From positions 62,001-126,000 of the forward strand of contig NZ_WBMT01000008.1 of the NCBI RefSeq assembly GCF_008923185.1: a stretch of 64,000 nt of DNA, read 5' to 3'. The notes under the pieces are model-generated. The model was not told where the DNA came from, did not search any database, and saw only the letters and a list, made by a program, of their open reading frames with translations. This DNA comes from Actinomadura rudentiformis (GTDB lineage: Bacteria > Actinomycetota > Actinomycetes > Streptosporangiales > Streptosporangiaceae). The translations under genes and the position numbers were made by a program. This document shows, in pieces, positions 56,038 to 63,753 of this stretch. The first letter of the stretch is position 1. Every line of letters begins with the position of its first letter.

Positions 56038-57225
56038 TCAGCGGACGCGGCGGGTGGGGGTGGAGTCCTCGCTGGAGAAGGTGACCTGGCCGGGCTTCCA
56101 GCCGCGGCGGCGGCCTGCGGGGACCAGCATGCCGGCGGCCACGACCAGCCCCGCCAGGGCGAGACCGCCCGCGCCGATGCCGAGGGCGACGTTGCGGGTG
56201 ACCGGGTCGACCTTCTCGCGCCTGGGCAGGGTCAGCGCGCCCGGTTCGGACATCGGGGCGGGGGGCGCGTTCGGGTCGACGACCTGGGTGACGGCCGTCA
56301 GAGGGTTGATCTGCCCGTAGCCGCTGCCCGGGCCCTTGTTGCCGAGGGCGGTCGCCTCGATGCGCTGCTTGATCTGCGCCGCGGTCAGCTTGGGATGGGC
56401 CTGCTTGACGAGGGCCGCGACCCCGGCGACGAACGGGGCGGCGAAGCTCGTCCCCTCATCCTTGACGATGTAGCCGCCGTCCGGAGCGATCGTCAGGATG
56501 TCCTTGCCGGGGGCGATGACCGAGACCCGGGTCTGCGCGTTCGAGAACTGCGTGACATCGCCGCCGTGGCCGAACGCGCCGACGGAGATGACACCGGGGT
56601 ACTGCGCCGGGAACGCGGGGGTCGGGCGGCCCTTGCGTTCGGGGTCGATGTTGCCCGCCGCGGCGACGACCACGATGTTGCGGGACAGCGCCTCCCTGAT
56701 GACGGCCCGCAGTTGCGGGTTGTCCGCATGGGTCTCCGACGAGATGTTGATGACGTCGGCACGGGCATTGATCGCCGCTCGGACGCCCTTGACCAGCAGC
56801 CTGTCGTCGTTCTTGGTCGCGCCCGCCGCGTACTTGATCGGGATGATCGTCGCGTCGGGGGCGACGCCGACGAAGAGGCTGTGGCCCTTCTTGGCGCCGA
56901 TGATGGCCGCGACCTCGGTGCCGTGGCCCACGCAGTCGGCCTTGCCCGTCTTGGTGACATCGATGGTGGGCTCGAACTTCAGCTGGGGGTTCCTGGCGTC
57001 GGAGCCACTGTCGATCACCGCGACGCGGACGCCGCGCCCGGTGGCGTGCTCGTGGGCTTGCGCGAGCGGCAGGGTCGTCTGGGGCCAGGGCTCCTGCTGG
57101 ATCTGGTTCTTGGGGAAGTTGCCGCGTTCGGGCTCGCACCGTTCGGGGGCCGCCTCCGCCGCCGGGGCCAGGGCCGCCTGTGACATAAGACACACGGCCA
57201 CGGCCGGGACCGCCGTCCACCTCAT
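56038..57225 (-). CDS. mycP: Mycosin, T7SS-associated subtilisin-like protease
   Basis: A 395-aa S8 protease. The signal peptide (AVPAVAVCLMSQAALAPAAE) is followed by the catalytic triad: Asp in VRVAVIDSGSD, His in DCVGHGTEVAAIIG and Ser in DEGTSFAAPFVAGVAALV, with the oxyanion Asn in VVAAAGNID. A C-terminal membrane helix (LGIGAGGLALAGLVVAAGML) and basic tail anchor it. This is the layout of MycP, the essential protease of type VII secretion systems. It is transcribed away from cassette B. Its presence is the best evidence that this is a T7SS locus, together with EccC at the right edge. Confidence 0.93.
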   Translation of the reverse strand: MRWTAVPAVAVCLMSQAALAPAAEAAPERCEPERGNFPKNQIQQEPWPQTTLPLAQAHEHATGRGVRVAVIDSGSDARNPQLKFEPTIDVTKTGKADCVGHGTEVAAIIGAKKGHSLFVGVAPDATIIPIKYAAGATKNDDRLLVKGVRAAINARADVINISSETHADNPQLRAVIREALSRNIVVVAAAGNIDPERKGRPTPAFPAQYPGVISVGAFGHGGDVTQFSNAQTRVSVIAPGKDILTIAPDGGYIVKDEGTSFAAPFVAGVAALVKQAHPKLTAAQIKQRIEATALGNKGPGSGYGQINPLTAVTQVVDPNAPPAPMSEPGALTLPRREKVDPVTRNVALGIGAGGLALAGLVVAAGMLVPAGRRRGWKPGQVTFSSEDSTPTRRVR

Positions 57226-57453
57226 GTCCAGCCTCCCATCGGAACCTCATCGATCCCGAGAAACTCTAAGGGATCCGGGACCGTGATCCGAGGCATAGGG
57301 CCCGGAACAGGTGCATTCGACATGCGCGTGAACATTTGATCACTCTCGTGAACATGGAGCGGGTCATGCCATATCCTGCTTTTCGGTTCGGAGTGATCTT
57401 CCGCGACATGAGGTGCGGTCGACCTCGGGCAGGCGCCGAACGAAAGGCACAGT

Positions 57454-57756
57454 GTGGGCGGCGAACTACAGATCGACTCGCAGCGGATCGCGCAGCACGG
57501 CAAGGACCTGAAGGAGACCTTCGTCCCCGCGCTGGAAAAGATCGGCCAGGACATGAGCAAGGACGGCGTCTTCAACCTCGAAGGCGGCGCGTTCAGTGTC
57601 ACCTGCACGATGGCCTCGGTGACCTATCCCGGCGCCGTCCAGTTCCTCTTCGAGGACCTCAAGACCCACATCGAGATGCTGGGCGGCTACGCCGCCAACA
57701 TCGAGACCACGGCGAAGAACTACCAGGGCGCCGAAGACGGCAGCAAGGTCGTCTAG
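57454..57756 (+). CDS. Small helical T7SS-associated protein, cassette B
   Basis: A 100-aa paralogue of 53722: QIDSQRIAQHGKDLKETFVP, then NLEGGAFSVTCTMASVTYPG, then LFEDLKTHIEML. A Cys in TCTMA is shared with cassette C but not A. GTG at 57454 follows AAAGGCACA. The promoter must lie in the 230-bp gap that it shares with the divergent mycP gene. Confidence 0.8.
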   Translation: MGGELQIDSQRIAQHGKDLKETFVPALEKIGQDMSKDGVFNLEGGAFSVTCTMASVTYPGAVQFLFEDLKTHIEMLGGYAANIETTAKNYQGAEDGSKVV

Positions 57757-57811
57757 CGCCGGTTCCCGCACGTCCTCAACACGACCCGCCACGTACGGAG
57801 GAGACCGAACC

Positions 57812-59119
57812 ATGGGAGCCGGAAGAGCGCTCGGGGCCGTCGAGACCATGATGGACACGGCCACCACCGAGGCCGGAACGGCGGCGTTCGTGCTGCCGCC
57901 CGCCGCGTTGATCACGTTCGAGTTCAAGATTTCCACCGGTGACGCGCCCGCGCTGGACGTCGCCGGCCAGGCCTGGCGTGACGCCTCGGCGGCGATCCAG
58001 CAACTCATCTCCGAGCTGCCGCAGAACGTGCAGGGCATCCCGGCGAACGCCTGGACCGACACCGCCCGGCCGCAGTACGAGGCGAAGATCCAGGAGTTCT
58101 GCTCCCAGCTGGAGGCTCTGCAGGCCTACTGCCAGGCCGTCGGTATCGCGCTGACCACGGTGGCCTACGCGCTCTTCACCTACGCGATCTTCGCGATCGC
58201 CATGGGAACGTTCCTGGCGGCTCTCGCGATCGCGGTGATCGCGGCCGCCGCGTCGGTCGTCGGCTCCCCGGCCATCGCGGGCATGCAGACCGCGGCTGCC
58301 ACCTGCCTCACCGTCACCCACGTCGCCACCGCCATCCTCGCGATGTGCGGGCAGATCGTCGCGGCCGTCCTGGCCGGCGGCGCGATGCTCACCGCCATCA
58401 CCGAGAAGGGCCGCGGCAACGACCAGGCCATCGGCGACTTCTTCCAGGCGCAGGCGACCGGTGCGGCGGGCGCCGCGGCGAACCTCGCCCAGAACGCCGC
58501 CAACGCGGGCCTGGCGTTCGTCAACCGCTACCAGGACGCGGCGACCATCCCGGGCAGCAAGGTCAAGCCGCCGAAGGGCACCCCGCTCCAGGAGGTCGAC
58601 TTCGACGCCGACCGCAGCTTCGACAACACCTGGAACGTCGGCGCGGGCGCGACCATCGAGACCGGCGCCGGCGGCACCCACGAGGTCGGCGTCAACGGCA
58701 AGAAGGGCGACGGCCAGGCCTGGGGCGTCGGGGGCGAGTACAAGTACGAGGGCCCGCTGGGCAACTCTGGCGGCGTCAAGGGCGGCTACGAGCAGGACCA
58801 GAACGGCAAGCCGACCTGGAACGTCGAAGCGGAGGGGCAGAACAAAGCGGGCGTCGGCGGCAACGTCGGCTACGAGCACGACGACAAGGGCCACGACAAG
58901 GTCAAGGGCGGCGTGAGCGTCGAGGACCCCACTGGCAGCGTCAAGGGCGGTGTCGAGGGCAACGTCAACGCCGACACCGGCGAGTGGGGCGGCAAGGCCA
59001 GCGGCGAGTACGCTCCTGGCGGAGCCCAGGTCGCCCAGGGTTCCGGTGAGGTGTCCGGTCAGGGCTGGAACGTGAACGACGCCAAGGGCGACTTCCAGCC
59101 GCCCTGGGAGGTCCAGTAA
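57812..59119 (+). CDS. WXG100-like membrane protein with PPWE tail, cassette B
   Basis: A 435-aa paralogue of 54027. WXG100-like hairpin: QAWRDASAAIQQLISELPQN and NAWTDTARPQYEAKIQEFCS. Hydrophobic region: YAIFAIAMGTFLAALAIAVI and following. Conserved junction: PLQEVDFDADRSFDNTWNVG. The Gly-rich repeat region has the most regular units here (EVGVNGKKGDGQAWGVGGEY; GPLGNSGGVKGGYEQDQNGK). C-terminus: DFQPPWEVQ. ATG at 57812 follows GGAGGAGACCGAACC. The next gene starts on the base after its stop. Confidence 0.8.
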   Translation: MGAGRALGAVETMMDTATTEAGTAAFVLPPAALITFEFKISTGDAPALDVAGQAWRDASAAIQQLISELPQNVQGIPANAWTDTARPQYEAKIQEFCSQLEALQAYCQAVGIALTTVAYALFTYAIFAIAMGTFLAALAIAVIAAAASVVGSPAIAGMQTAAATCLTVTHVATAILAMCGQIVAAVLAGGAMLTAITEKGRGNDQAIGDFFQAQATGAAGAAANLAQNAANAGLAFVNRYQDAATIPGSKVKPPKGTPLQEVDFDADRSFDNTWNVGAGATIETGAGGTHEVGVNGKKGDGQAWGVGGEYKYEGPLGNSGGVKGGYEQDQNGKPTWNVEAEGQNKAGVGGNVGYEHDDKGHDKVKGGVSVEDPTGSVKGGVEGNVNADTGEWGGKASGEYAPGGAQVAQGSGEVSGQGWNVNDAKGDFQPPWEVQ

Positions 59120-59821
59120 GTGGGCGACATCTACAGCTCTCCCGTCCTGCTGGTCGATCAGCCGAAGGACGAGAACACCTACGTCATCACCGATCCGGAC
59201 GGTGGCCCGCTGGGCCACGGCACACGGGTGATGGGCGAGCAGCCCAAGAAGAGCTGGTTGCGCCGCAACATCGAAGGCCCGCAGGCCATGGGCCGCGCAG
59301 TCGTACGGGTCGACCGCCCAGACGGCACTCCGCTGTTCTTCGCGGACCGGGCGGCGGCTTCCAACGATCCGACCGACCTGCACGGACCGCCGTGCGCGGT
59401 CGTCGCGCCGGACGGCCAGCTCATCGGCCGGTTCGAGTTCAATCTCCAGTCGACCGCGGAGAGCTTTCTCGAGGGCGTGCGCGGTCCGCTGGCCGGGGGC
59501 GGTGGATCGGTCACCGAGTCGCACCGGGTCTTCGATGCCGCCGGGGAGCTCATCTGCGACATCGTCTGGGAGGAACTGCAGTACGGGACCGCGCGGGTCA
59601 GCAGGTTCCGCTACGAAGACCTGGAACGCCCCTTGGGCGGCCGCTTCTGCACGTTCTACGACATGAACAGGACAGCCCTGGCCCGCCTTGACAGCCATCA
59701 GCCGACCTGGTCCAACAAGGACAGGTATGAGCTGGAGCTCAGCTACCAGCTCCCCGAGCCGCTCCGTACCTTGATCCTCGCCGCCCCCATCGCCCTCGAC
59801 CTGCTGCGCAGCTCGGAGTAG
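59120..59821 (+). CDS. LURP-one/scramblase-like protein, cassette B
   Basis: A 233-aa relative of 55323 with a longer middle. Start GTG at 59120, directly abutting the large gene. Diagnostic parts are LFFADRAAASNDPTDLHGPP, VVAPDGQLIGRFEF and the C-terminal PLRTLILAAPIALDLLRS. The strict gene order small-large-scramblase-like repeats that of cassette A. Function unknown. Confidence 0.75.
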   Translation: MGDIYSSPVLLVDQPKDENTYVITDPDGGPLGHGTRVMGEQPKKSWLRRNIEGPQAMGRAVVRVDRPDGTPLFFADRAAASNDPTDLHGPPCAVVAPDGQLIGRFEFNLQSTAESFLEGVRGPLAGGGGSVTESHRVFDAAGELICDIVWEELQYGTARVSRFRYEDLERPLGGRFCTFYDMNRTALARLDSHQPTWSNKDRYELELSYQLPEPLRTLILAAPIALDLLRSSE

Positions 59822-59831
59822 GTTCCGCACC

Positions 59832-60164
59832 ATGGCTCAGCCACCGCCGCAGGAAGGCCGGCCTCCCGAGCAGGGTCCCGCGCCGTACCCGGGTTTCGAA
59901 GACAACGTCCATGCGCAGTACGACCGGCAGGTTCAACAGCGTGCCGAATGGGCCGCCACCGCCCAAGCGGGCCAGCCTGTTCAGCGGGTCAATCCCTTGG
60001 ACGTCATGCGAGGTCGTATCGACGTTCCAGGCCTCTCACCAGAGTCGCAGGCGGCGCATGCACAGGCTCAGCGCAAGCTGAAGCAGAGGTTCATAGCCCT
60101 CGGCGCTTTCTTCGGCATCCTCCTGCTCATCGGAGTCGCCGCACTCGCCGGCATGCTGATGTGA
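59832..60164 (+). CDS. Small tail-anchored protein, 110 aa
   Basis: A Pro/Gln-rich cytoplasmic part (MAQPPPQEGRPPEQGPAPYP; QRAEWAATAQAGQPVQRVNP) and a single C-terminal membrane helix (FIALGAFFGILLLIGVAALA). ATG at 59832, 10 bp after the scramblase-like gene, hence same operon. No relative in the window and no family recognised. Confidence 0.72.
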   Translation: MAQPPPQEGRPPEQGPAPYPGFEDNVHAQYDRQVQQRAEWAATAQAGQPVQRVNPLDVMRGRIDVPGLSPESQAAHAQAQRKLKQRFIALGAFFGILLLIGVAALAGMLM

Positions 60165-60220
60165 CCCCTCCTACATGTGTGACCGTCATACCTGTCTGAC
60201 CGCGCGTATGGTGCCGTGTC

Positions 60221-60847
60221 ATGACCGATCTGTACGGTTCATCCATCCTCAAGATCGAGCAGCAGTCGTCGCAGCTGGAGTATCAGATCGCTGACGCGGG
60301 CGACCGGGCGATCGCGGTGGCCGAGCAGGTGTCCGGCCCCAAGCCGCGCAAGGGCCTGCGCGCACTGCTGGGCTCGGGCCTCAAGGACGCCCGCGTCGTC
60401 GTCCAGGTCAGCGGCGCGGACAGCGGCCCGGACAAACCCCCGCTCTTCTATGTCGACCACCAGACCGGTGCGCCGGTTGCGATCGTCGGCGCGGACGGCG
60501 CCCTCGTCGGCCGGTACGTCCACCAGCCGGTCGACGAGATGCACCAGATGGCCGCCGCCCGCCTGACCGGCCGGACACCGGCTATGACCCACCGCCTTGT
60601 CGACGCCCATGACCGCCCGGTGTGCGAGATCGCCTGGACGCTGAGACCCGGCGGCGGCGAATACCGGGCATGGGCCCCGGTTGCCTGCGACTTCACGACC
60701 CTCGACGGCGCCCATATCGCCCACGTCGACGTCCACGCGGCCGCCTTCAAGGACCGCTACGACCTCCAGTTGATGTTCCAGCTCAACGAGCCGCTCCGCA
60801 CGCTCGTCATCGCCGCCCCTCTCGCCTATGACCTGACGAGGAGCTGA
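60221..60847 (+). CDS. LURP-one/scramblase-like protein, second copy in cassette B
   Basis: A 208-aa protein, clearly closest to 55323 of cassette A: LKIEQQSSQLEYQIADAGD, SGPKPRKGLRALLGSGLKDA, LFYVDHQTGAPVAIVGADGA and PLRTLVIAAPLAYDLTRS. The shared GPKPRKG and GS-rich turn are absent from 59120. ATG at 60221. It lies 3 bp upstream of another member of the family. Confidence 0.75.
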   Translation: MTDLYGSSILKIEQQSSQLEYQIADAGDRAIAVAEQVSGPKPRKGLRALLGSGLKDARVVVQVSGADSGPDKPPLFYVDHQTGAPVAIVGADGALVGRYVHQPVDEMHQMAAARLTGRTPAMTHRLVDAHDRPVCEIAWTLRPGGGEYRAWAPVACDFTTLDGAHIAHVDVHAAAFKDRYDLQLMFQLNEPLRTLVIAAPLAYDLTRS

Positions 60848-60850
60848 AGC

Positions 60851-61456
60851 ATGCCGCACCTCTACGAGGCCCTCACCTGGACCATCGACGAACCCGACCG
60901 CCCACTGGAGTTCGTCTTCCACAACGACGGCGAGGTGCTGGCCAAAGCGACGCGGGTGGCGCCTCCTCGCCAGGGTGATGCAGCGATGCCGTACGCCAAC
61001 CCTCATGGTCAGGCTGACGACTCGCGGTTGATGCTGTGCGTCGCGGGGGCGGACGGCACTCCCTACTTCTACGTCGATCACACGAGAGATCCGATGGTGA
61101 CCTCACCTTCGTTCGTCGTGTCACCGGACGGCGGGCTGATCGGCTCGGTCGCCGTCAAACGCGGAGGCTTGAAAGAGGCCTTCACCTTGTTCCGCGGTCG
61201 CGGTGAGGTGCGGATGGTGATCCAGGACGCGGACAGACAGCCGGTCGCCATGATGACGACCCCCCTGGATCCCACTGTGGACGGCCGGCTGACCGACGCC
61301 CGCGGTGGCGCTGAGCTCGGGCGCTATCGCGAGCGGGCCCTGGACGGCGGCCGTAGACGACGGCGGGTGATGCGCCTCAATCAGGCACTTCCCGAGCCCG
61401 CACGCACACTCGTCCTCGGCTCGTTGATCGGCGTTGAGCTCATGGTCCCGCGGTAG
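60851..61456 (+). CDS. Divergent LURP-one/scramblase-like protein
   Basis: A 201-aa, more distant member. The middle still has PYFYVDHTRDPMV and SFVVSPDGGLIGSVAVKRGG, and the end reads PARTLVLGSLIGVELMVPR, but the N-terminal strand region differs (WTIDEPDRPLEFVFHNDGEV). Starts 3 bp after the previous gene. Four such genes in 6 kb indicate local duplication and divergence. Confidence 0.72.
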   Translation: MPHLYEALTWTIDEPDRPLEFVFHNDGEVLAKATRVAPPRQGDAAMPYANPHGQADDSRLMLCVAGADGTPYFYVDHTRDPMVTSPSFVVSPDGGLIGSVAVKRGGLKEAFTLFRGRGEVRMVIQDADRQPVAMMTTPLDPTVDGRLTDARGGAELGRYRERALDGGRRRRRVMRLNQALPEPARTLVLGSLIGVELMVPR

Positions 61457-61627
61457 GCCACGGCCGGATCTCGCCATCGTGACAGTGGCCGCCACTGGAA
61501 GCCGTGAAGGAGACGTCTTGGAGACACCCGGCTCTTATGCTTCCGGGTCACAGCTCCCAAAGCGGGTGTTTTCGGCGCTGTGGCGCCTGTCGCCCCGCGC
61601 TGCAGAAGCTTCGGAAGGACGTTCCTC

Positions 61628-61921
61628 ATGGGCCTCGATATCGATCCCAAAGTGATCGCTGATCATGCGAAAGACTTGGAAGCCGACGTCAAGCCCAAGG
61701 TCAAGCAGGCCGGTGACGCGCTCGGCAAGGACGGCGTCTTCAACCTTGAGGGCGGTGACTTCAGCATCACCTGCACGATGGCCGCCATGGCCTACCCGGG
61801 CGGAGTCCAGTTCGCCTTCGAGGACCTGAAGACGCACCTGGGCATGCTCGAGGACTTCATCACGAACGTGAACGCCACGGCCCAGAGGTATGCCGCGGCC
61901 GAGCACAACAACACGCTCTGA
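61628..61921 (+). CDS. Small helical T7SS-associated protein, cassette C
   Basis: A 97-aa paralogue of 53722 and 57454: IDPKVIADHAKDLEADVKPK, then GVFNLEGGDFSITCTMAAMA, then YPGGVQFAFEDLKTHLGML. ATG at 61628 follows GGAAGGACG. Its stop overlaps the ATG of the large gene by one base (TGATG), so the pair is translationally coupled here. Confidence 0.8.
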   Translation: MGLDIDPKVIADHAKDLEADVKPKVKQAGDALGKDGVFNLEGGDFSITCTMAAMAYPGGVQFAFEDLKTHLGMLEDFITNVNATAQRYAAAEHNNTL

Positions 61922-63132
61922 TGGGCGACTTCAGCATTCTGGGCAGTGCGGAAAGCCTGATGACCGCGGCCGTGCCCATGGCGGCGGTGGCAGGGCTGGT
62001 CCTCCCTCCGGCATTGATCATTTCGTTCGAGTTCAAGCTGAGCTCGGGCAAGCCCGCCAACCTCGACGCGGCCGGGAAGGCGTGGCGCGAGGCGGCGGAG
62101 AGACTGCAGGAGGCGAGCACCGAGATCAAGGAGCTCGCGACCGGGGTGCCCCAGAAGGCGTGGTCGTCCAAGGACCGGCCCGCCTACGAGAAGAAGGTCC
62201 AGGAATGGGCCTCCCAGATCGACGTGCTCAACACCTACTGCCAAGCGGCGGGCATGACGCTGACGGCGCTCGCCTACGCCCTCATGGCGTACGCGGTCTT
62301 CGCCATGGCGATGGCGGTCTACCTCGACGGCCTCGCAATCGCGGCGGCTGCCGCATTGGCCGGCGTCGTCACATCCGTCGGCTACCCCGCCATCCTCGCG
62401 ACGGCCACCACAGCTGGGAGCATCACCCATGTGGCCACCGCGATCCTTGCCGCGGCGGGGAACATCGCGGGAGCCGTGATCGGCGGAGGCACGCTGGTGA
62501 GTGCGCTCGTCGAACGGTCGCGGGGCAACGAGAAGGCGCTGGGCGACTTCTTCAAGGCGCAGGCCACCGGTGCCGCGGGGGCGGCGGCGAACCTGAGCCA
62601 GAACGCGGCGAACGCGGGTCTCGCCTGGATCAACCGGTTCGACCCCTCGGGTTACGTCCCGACGGGGCACAAGGGCAGCCCGCTCAAGGAGATCGACCTG
62701 GATGCCGACCGGGGGATCGACAACACCTGGAACGTCGGGGCCGGTGCGAAGGTCCAGACCGGGCCCGTCGGTCCCGAGCACGAGATCGGCATTCGCGGCA
62801 AGTACGGAGACGACGGCTTCAAGGGAATCGAAGGCGAGTACAACCAGAAACGGAATCTGCCGGGCGCGGCGGGGGCCGCGGGAGGGCAGGGCACGTTCGG
62901 CGGGAAGCTCGGCTGGGAGGCGGACGACGACGGTCGCGGCGGGGACTTCTATGCCGGTGGCAAGGCCGGGGCCGAGCACGCGCCCACGGGGAGCAAGGGA
63001 AGTCTGGAAGGCCAGGTCAACGACGACGGCGACTGGAAGGGCAAGGGGGAGGGGACGACCTGGGGCGGCCAGGGGAAGGTGCAGGGCGGCAAGAAGGACG
63101 AGACACCGCCCTGGGACAGCGACGGCAACTGA
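61921..63132 (+). CDS. WXG100-like membrane protein with PPWD tail, cassette C
   Basis: A 403-aa paralogue of 54027 and 57812. WXG100-like hairpin: GKAWREAAERLQEASTEIKE and KAWSSKDRPAYEKKVQEWAS. Hydrophobic segment: YALMAYAVFAMAMAVYLDGL and following. Junction: PLKEIDLDADRGIDNTWNVG. The Gly-rich part is shorter and more acidic. C-terminus: DETPPWDSDGN. No scramblase-like gene follows in this cassette; a strong terminator does, so it is either a two-gene version or has lost the third. Confidence 0.8.
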   Translation: MGDFSILGSAESLMTAAVPMAAVAGLVLPPALIISFEFKLSSGKPANLDAAGKAWREAAERLQEASTEIKELATGVPQKAWSSKDRPAYEKKVQEWASQIDVLNTYCQAAGMTLTALAYALMAYAVFAMAMAVYLDGLAIAAAAALAGVVTSVGYPAILATATTAGSITHVATAILAAAGNIAGAVIGGGTLVSALVERSRGNEKALGDFFKAQATGAAGAAANLSQNAANAGLAWINRFDPSGYVPTGHKGSPLKEIDLDADRGIDNTWNVGAGAKVQTGPVGPEHEIGIRGKYGDDGFKGIEGEYNQKRNLPGAAGAAGGQGTFGGKLGWEADDDGRGGDFYAGGKAGAEHAPTGSKGSLEGQVNDDGDWKGKGEGTTWGGQGKVQGGKKDETPPWDSDGN

Positions 63133-63166
63133 GACCCGTGGGACTGCGACGGCGACTCAGAACGTG

Positions 63167-63200
63167 AAGGCCCCGGAACGTGGCGTTCCGGGGCCTTTCG
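63167..63200. terminator. Bidirectional 14-bp hairpin terminator
   Basis: AAGGCCCCGGAACG (63167-63180) pairs perfectly with CGTTCCGGGGCCTT (63184-63197) around TGG, followed by T. It separates cassette C from the convergent YbaB-like gene and can serve both. Confidence 0.88.
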
Positions 63201-63207
63201 CCGTTGG

Positions 63208-63693
63208 CTACGGCTGGTAGTTGCCGGGGTGGTTGGGGCCCTTGTAGTTGTCCATGGCCTCCTTGGCGCGCTGCTGCTGGAGGCCGAGCTCGCGGGCCAG
63301 GTCCTTCATCTGGCCGGCGAAGCCGTTGGCGATCTTGTCGAGTGAGGCGAGCGCCGCGGAGGGGTCGATGGGCTTGTCCGGGTCGTTCGACATCTTGAAC
63401 ATCGTCTCGCTGGCCTCCCGGACCTTCGTCTGGAAGTCGGCGGAGGCGGCGTTGACGGCGGCCTTGATCTCCTCGGTCAGTTCGAACGAGGGCAGCCGCA
63501 GCGCACGCGGGTCGATGTCCAGGCGGGTGAGGCCGCCCTTGGCCGTGAACTCGGCGTAGATCCGGCCGTCGGCCGCCTCGCCCTTGCCCACGGCCTCGTC
63601 GATGCGCTCCTTCATCTTGGTGAAGTCGCCCATGTTCTGTTCCATGTCGCGCTGGAACTGCTCGAAGCCGCTGCCGAGGCTGAAATCGGCCAT
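63208..63693 (-). CDS. YbaB/EbfC-like protein of T7SS locus
   Basis: A 161-aa helical protein. The middle (RIYAEFTAKGGLTRLDIDPR followed by ALRLPSFELTEEIKAAVNAA) matches the YbaB/EbfC fold, and long helices precede and follow it. YbaB-like proteins are a regular component of actinobacterial T7SS loci (compare EspL). ATG at 63693. It lies 60 bp downstream of eccC on the same strand and is probably co-transcribed. Confidence 0.82.
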   Translation of the reverse strand: MADFSLGSGFEQFQRDMEQNMGDFTKMKERIDEAVGKGEAADGRIYAEFTAKGGLTRLDIDPRALRLPSFELTEEIKAAVNAASADFQTKVREASETMFKMSNDPDKPIDPSAALASLDKIANGFAGQMKDLARELGLQQQRAKEAMDNYKGPNHPGNYQP

Positions 63694-63753
63694 CTGACCA
63701 AACCTTTCTATGGGAGCTTGCGGAAGGTTGCGAGCTTTTCGTCAGGAGCCGGA

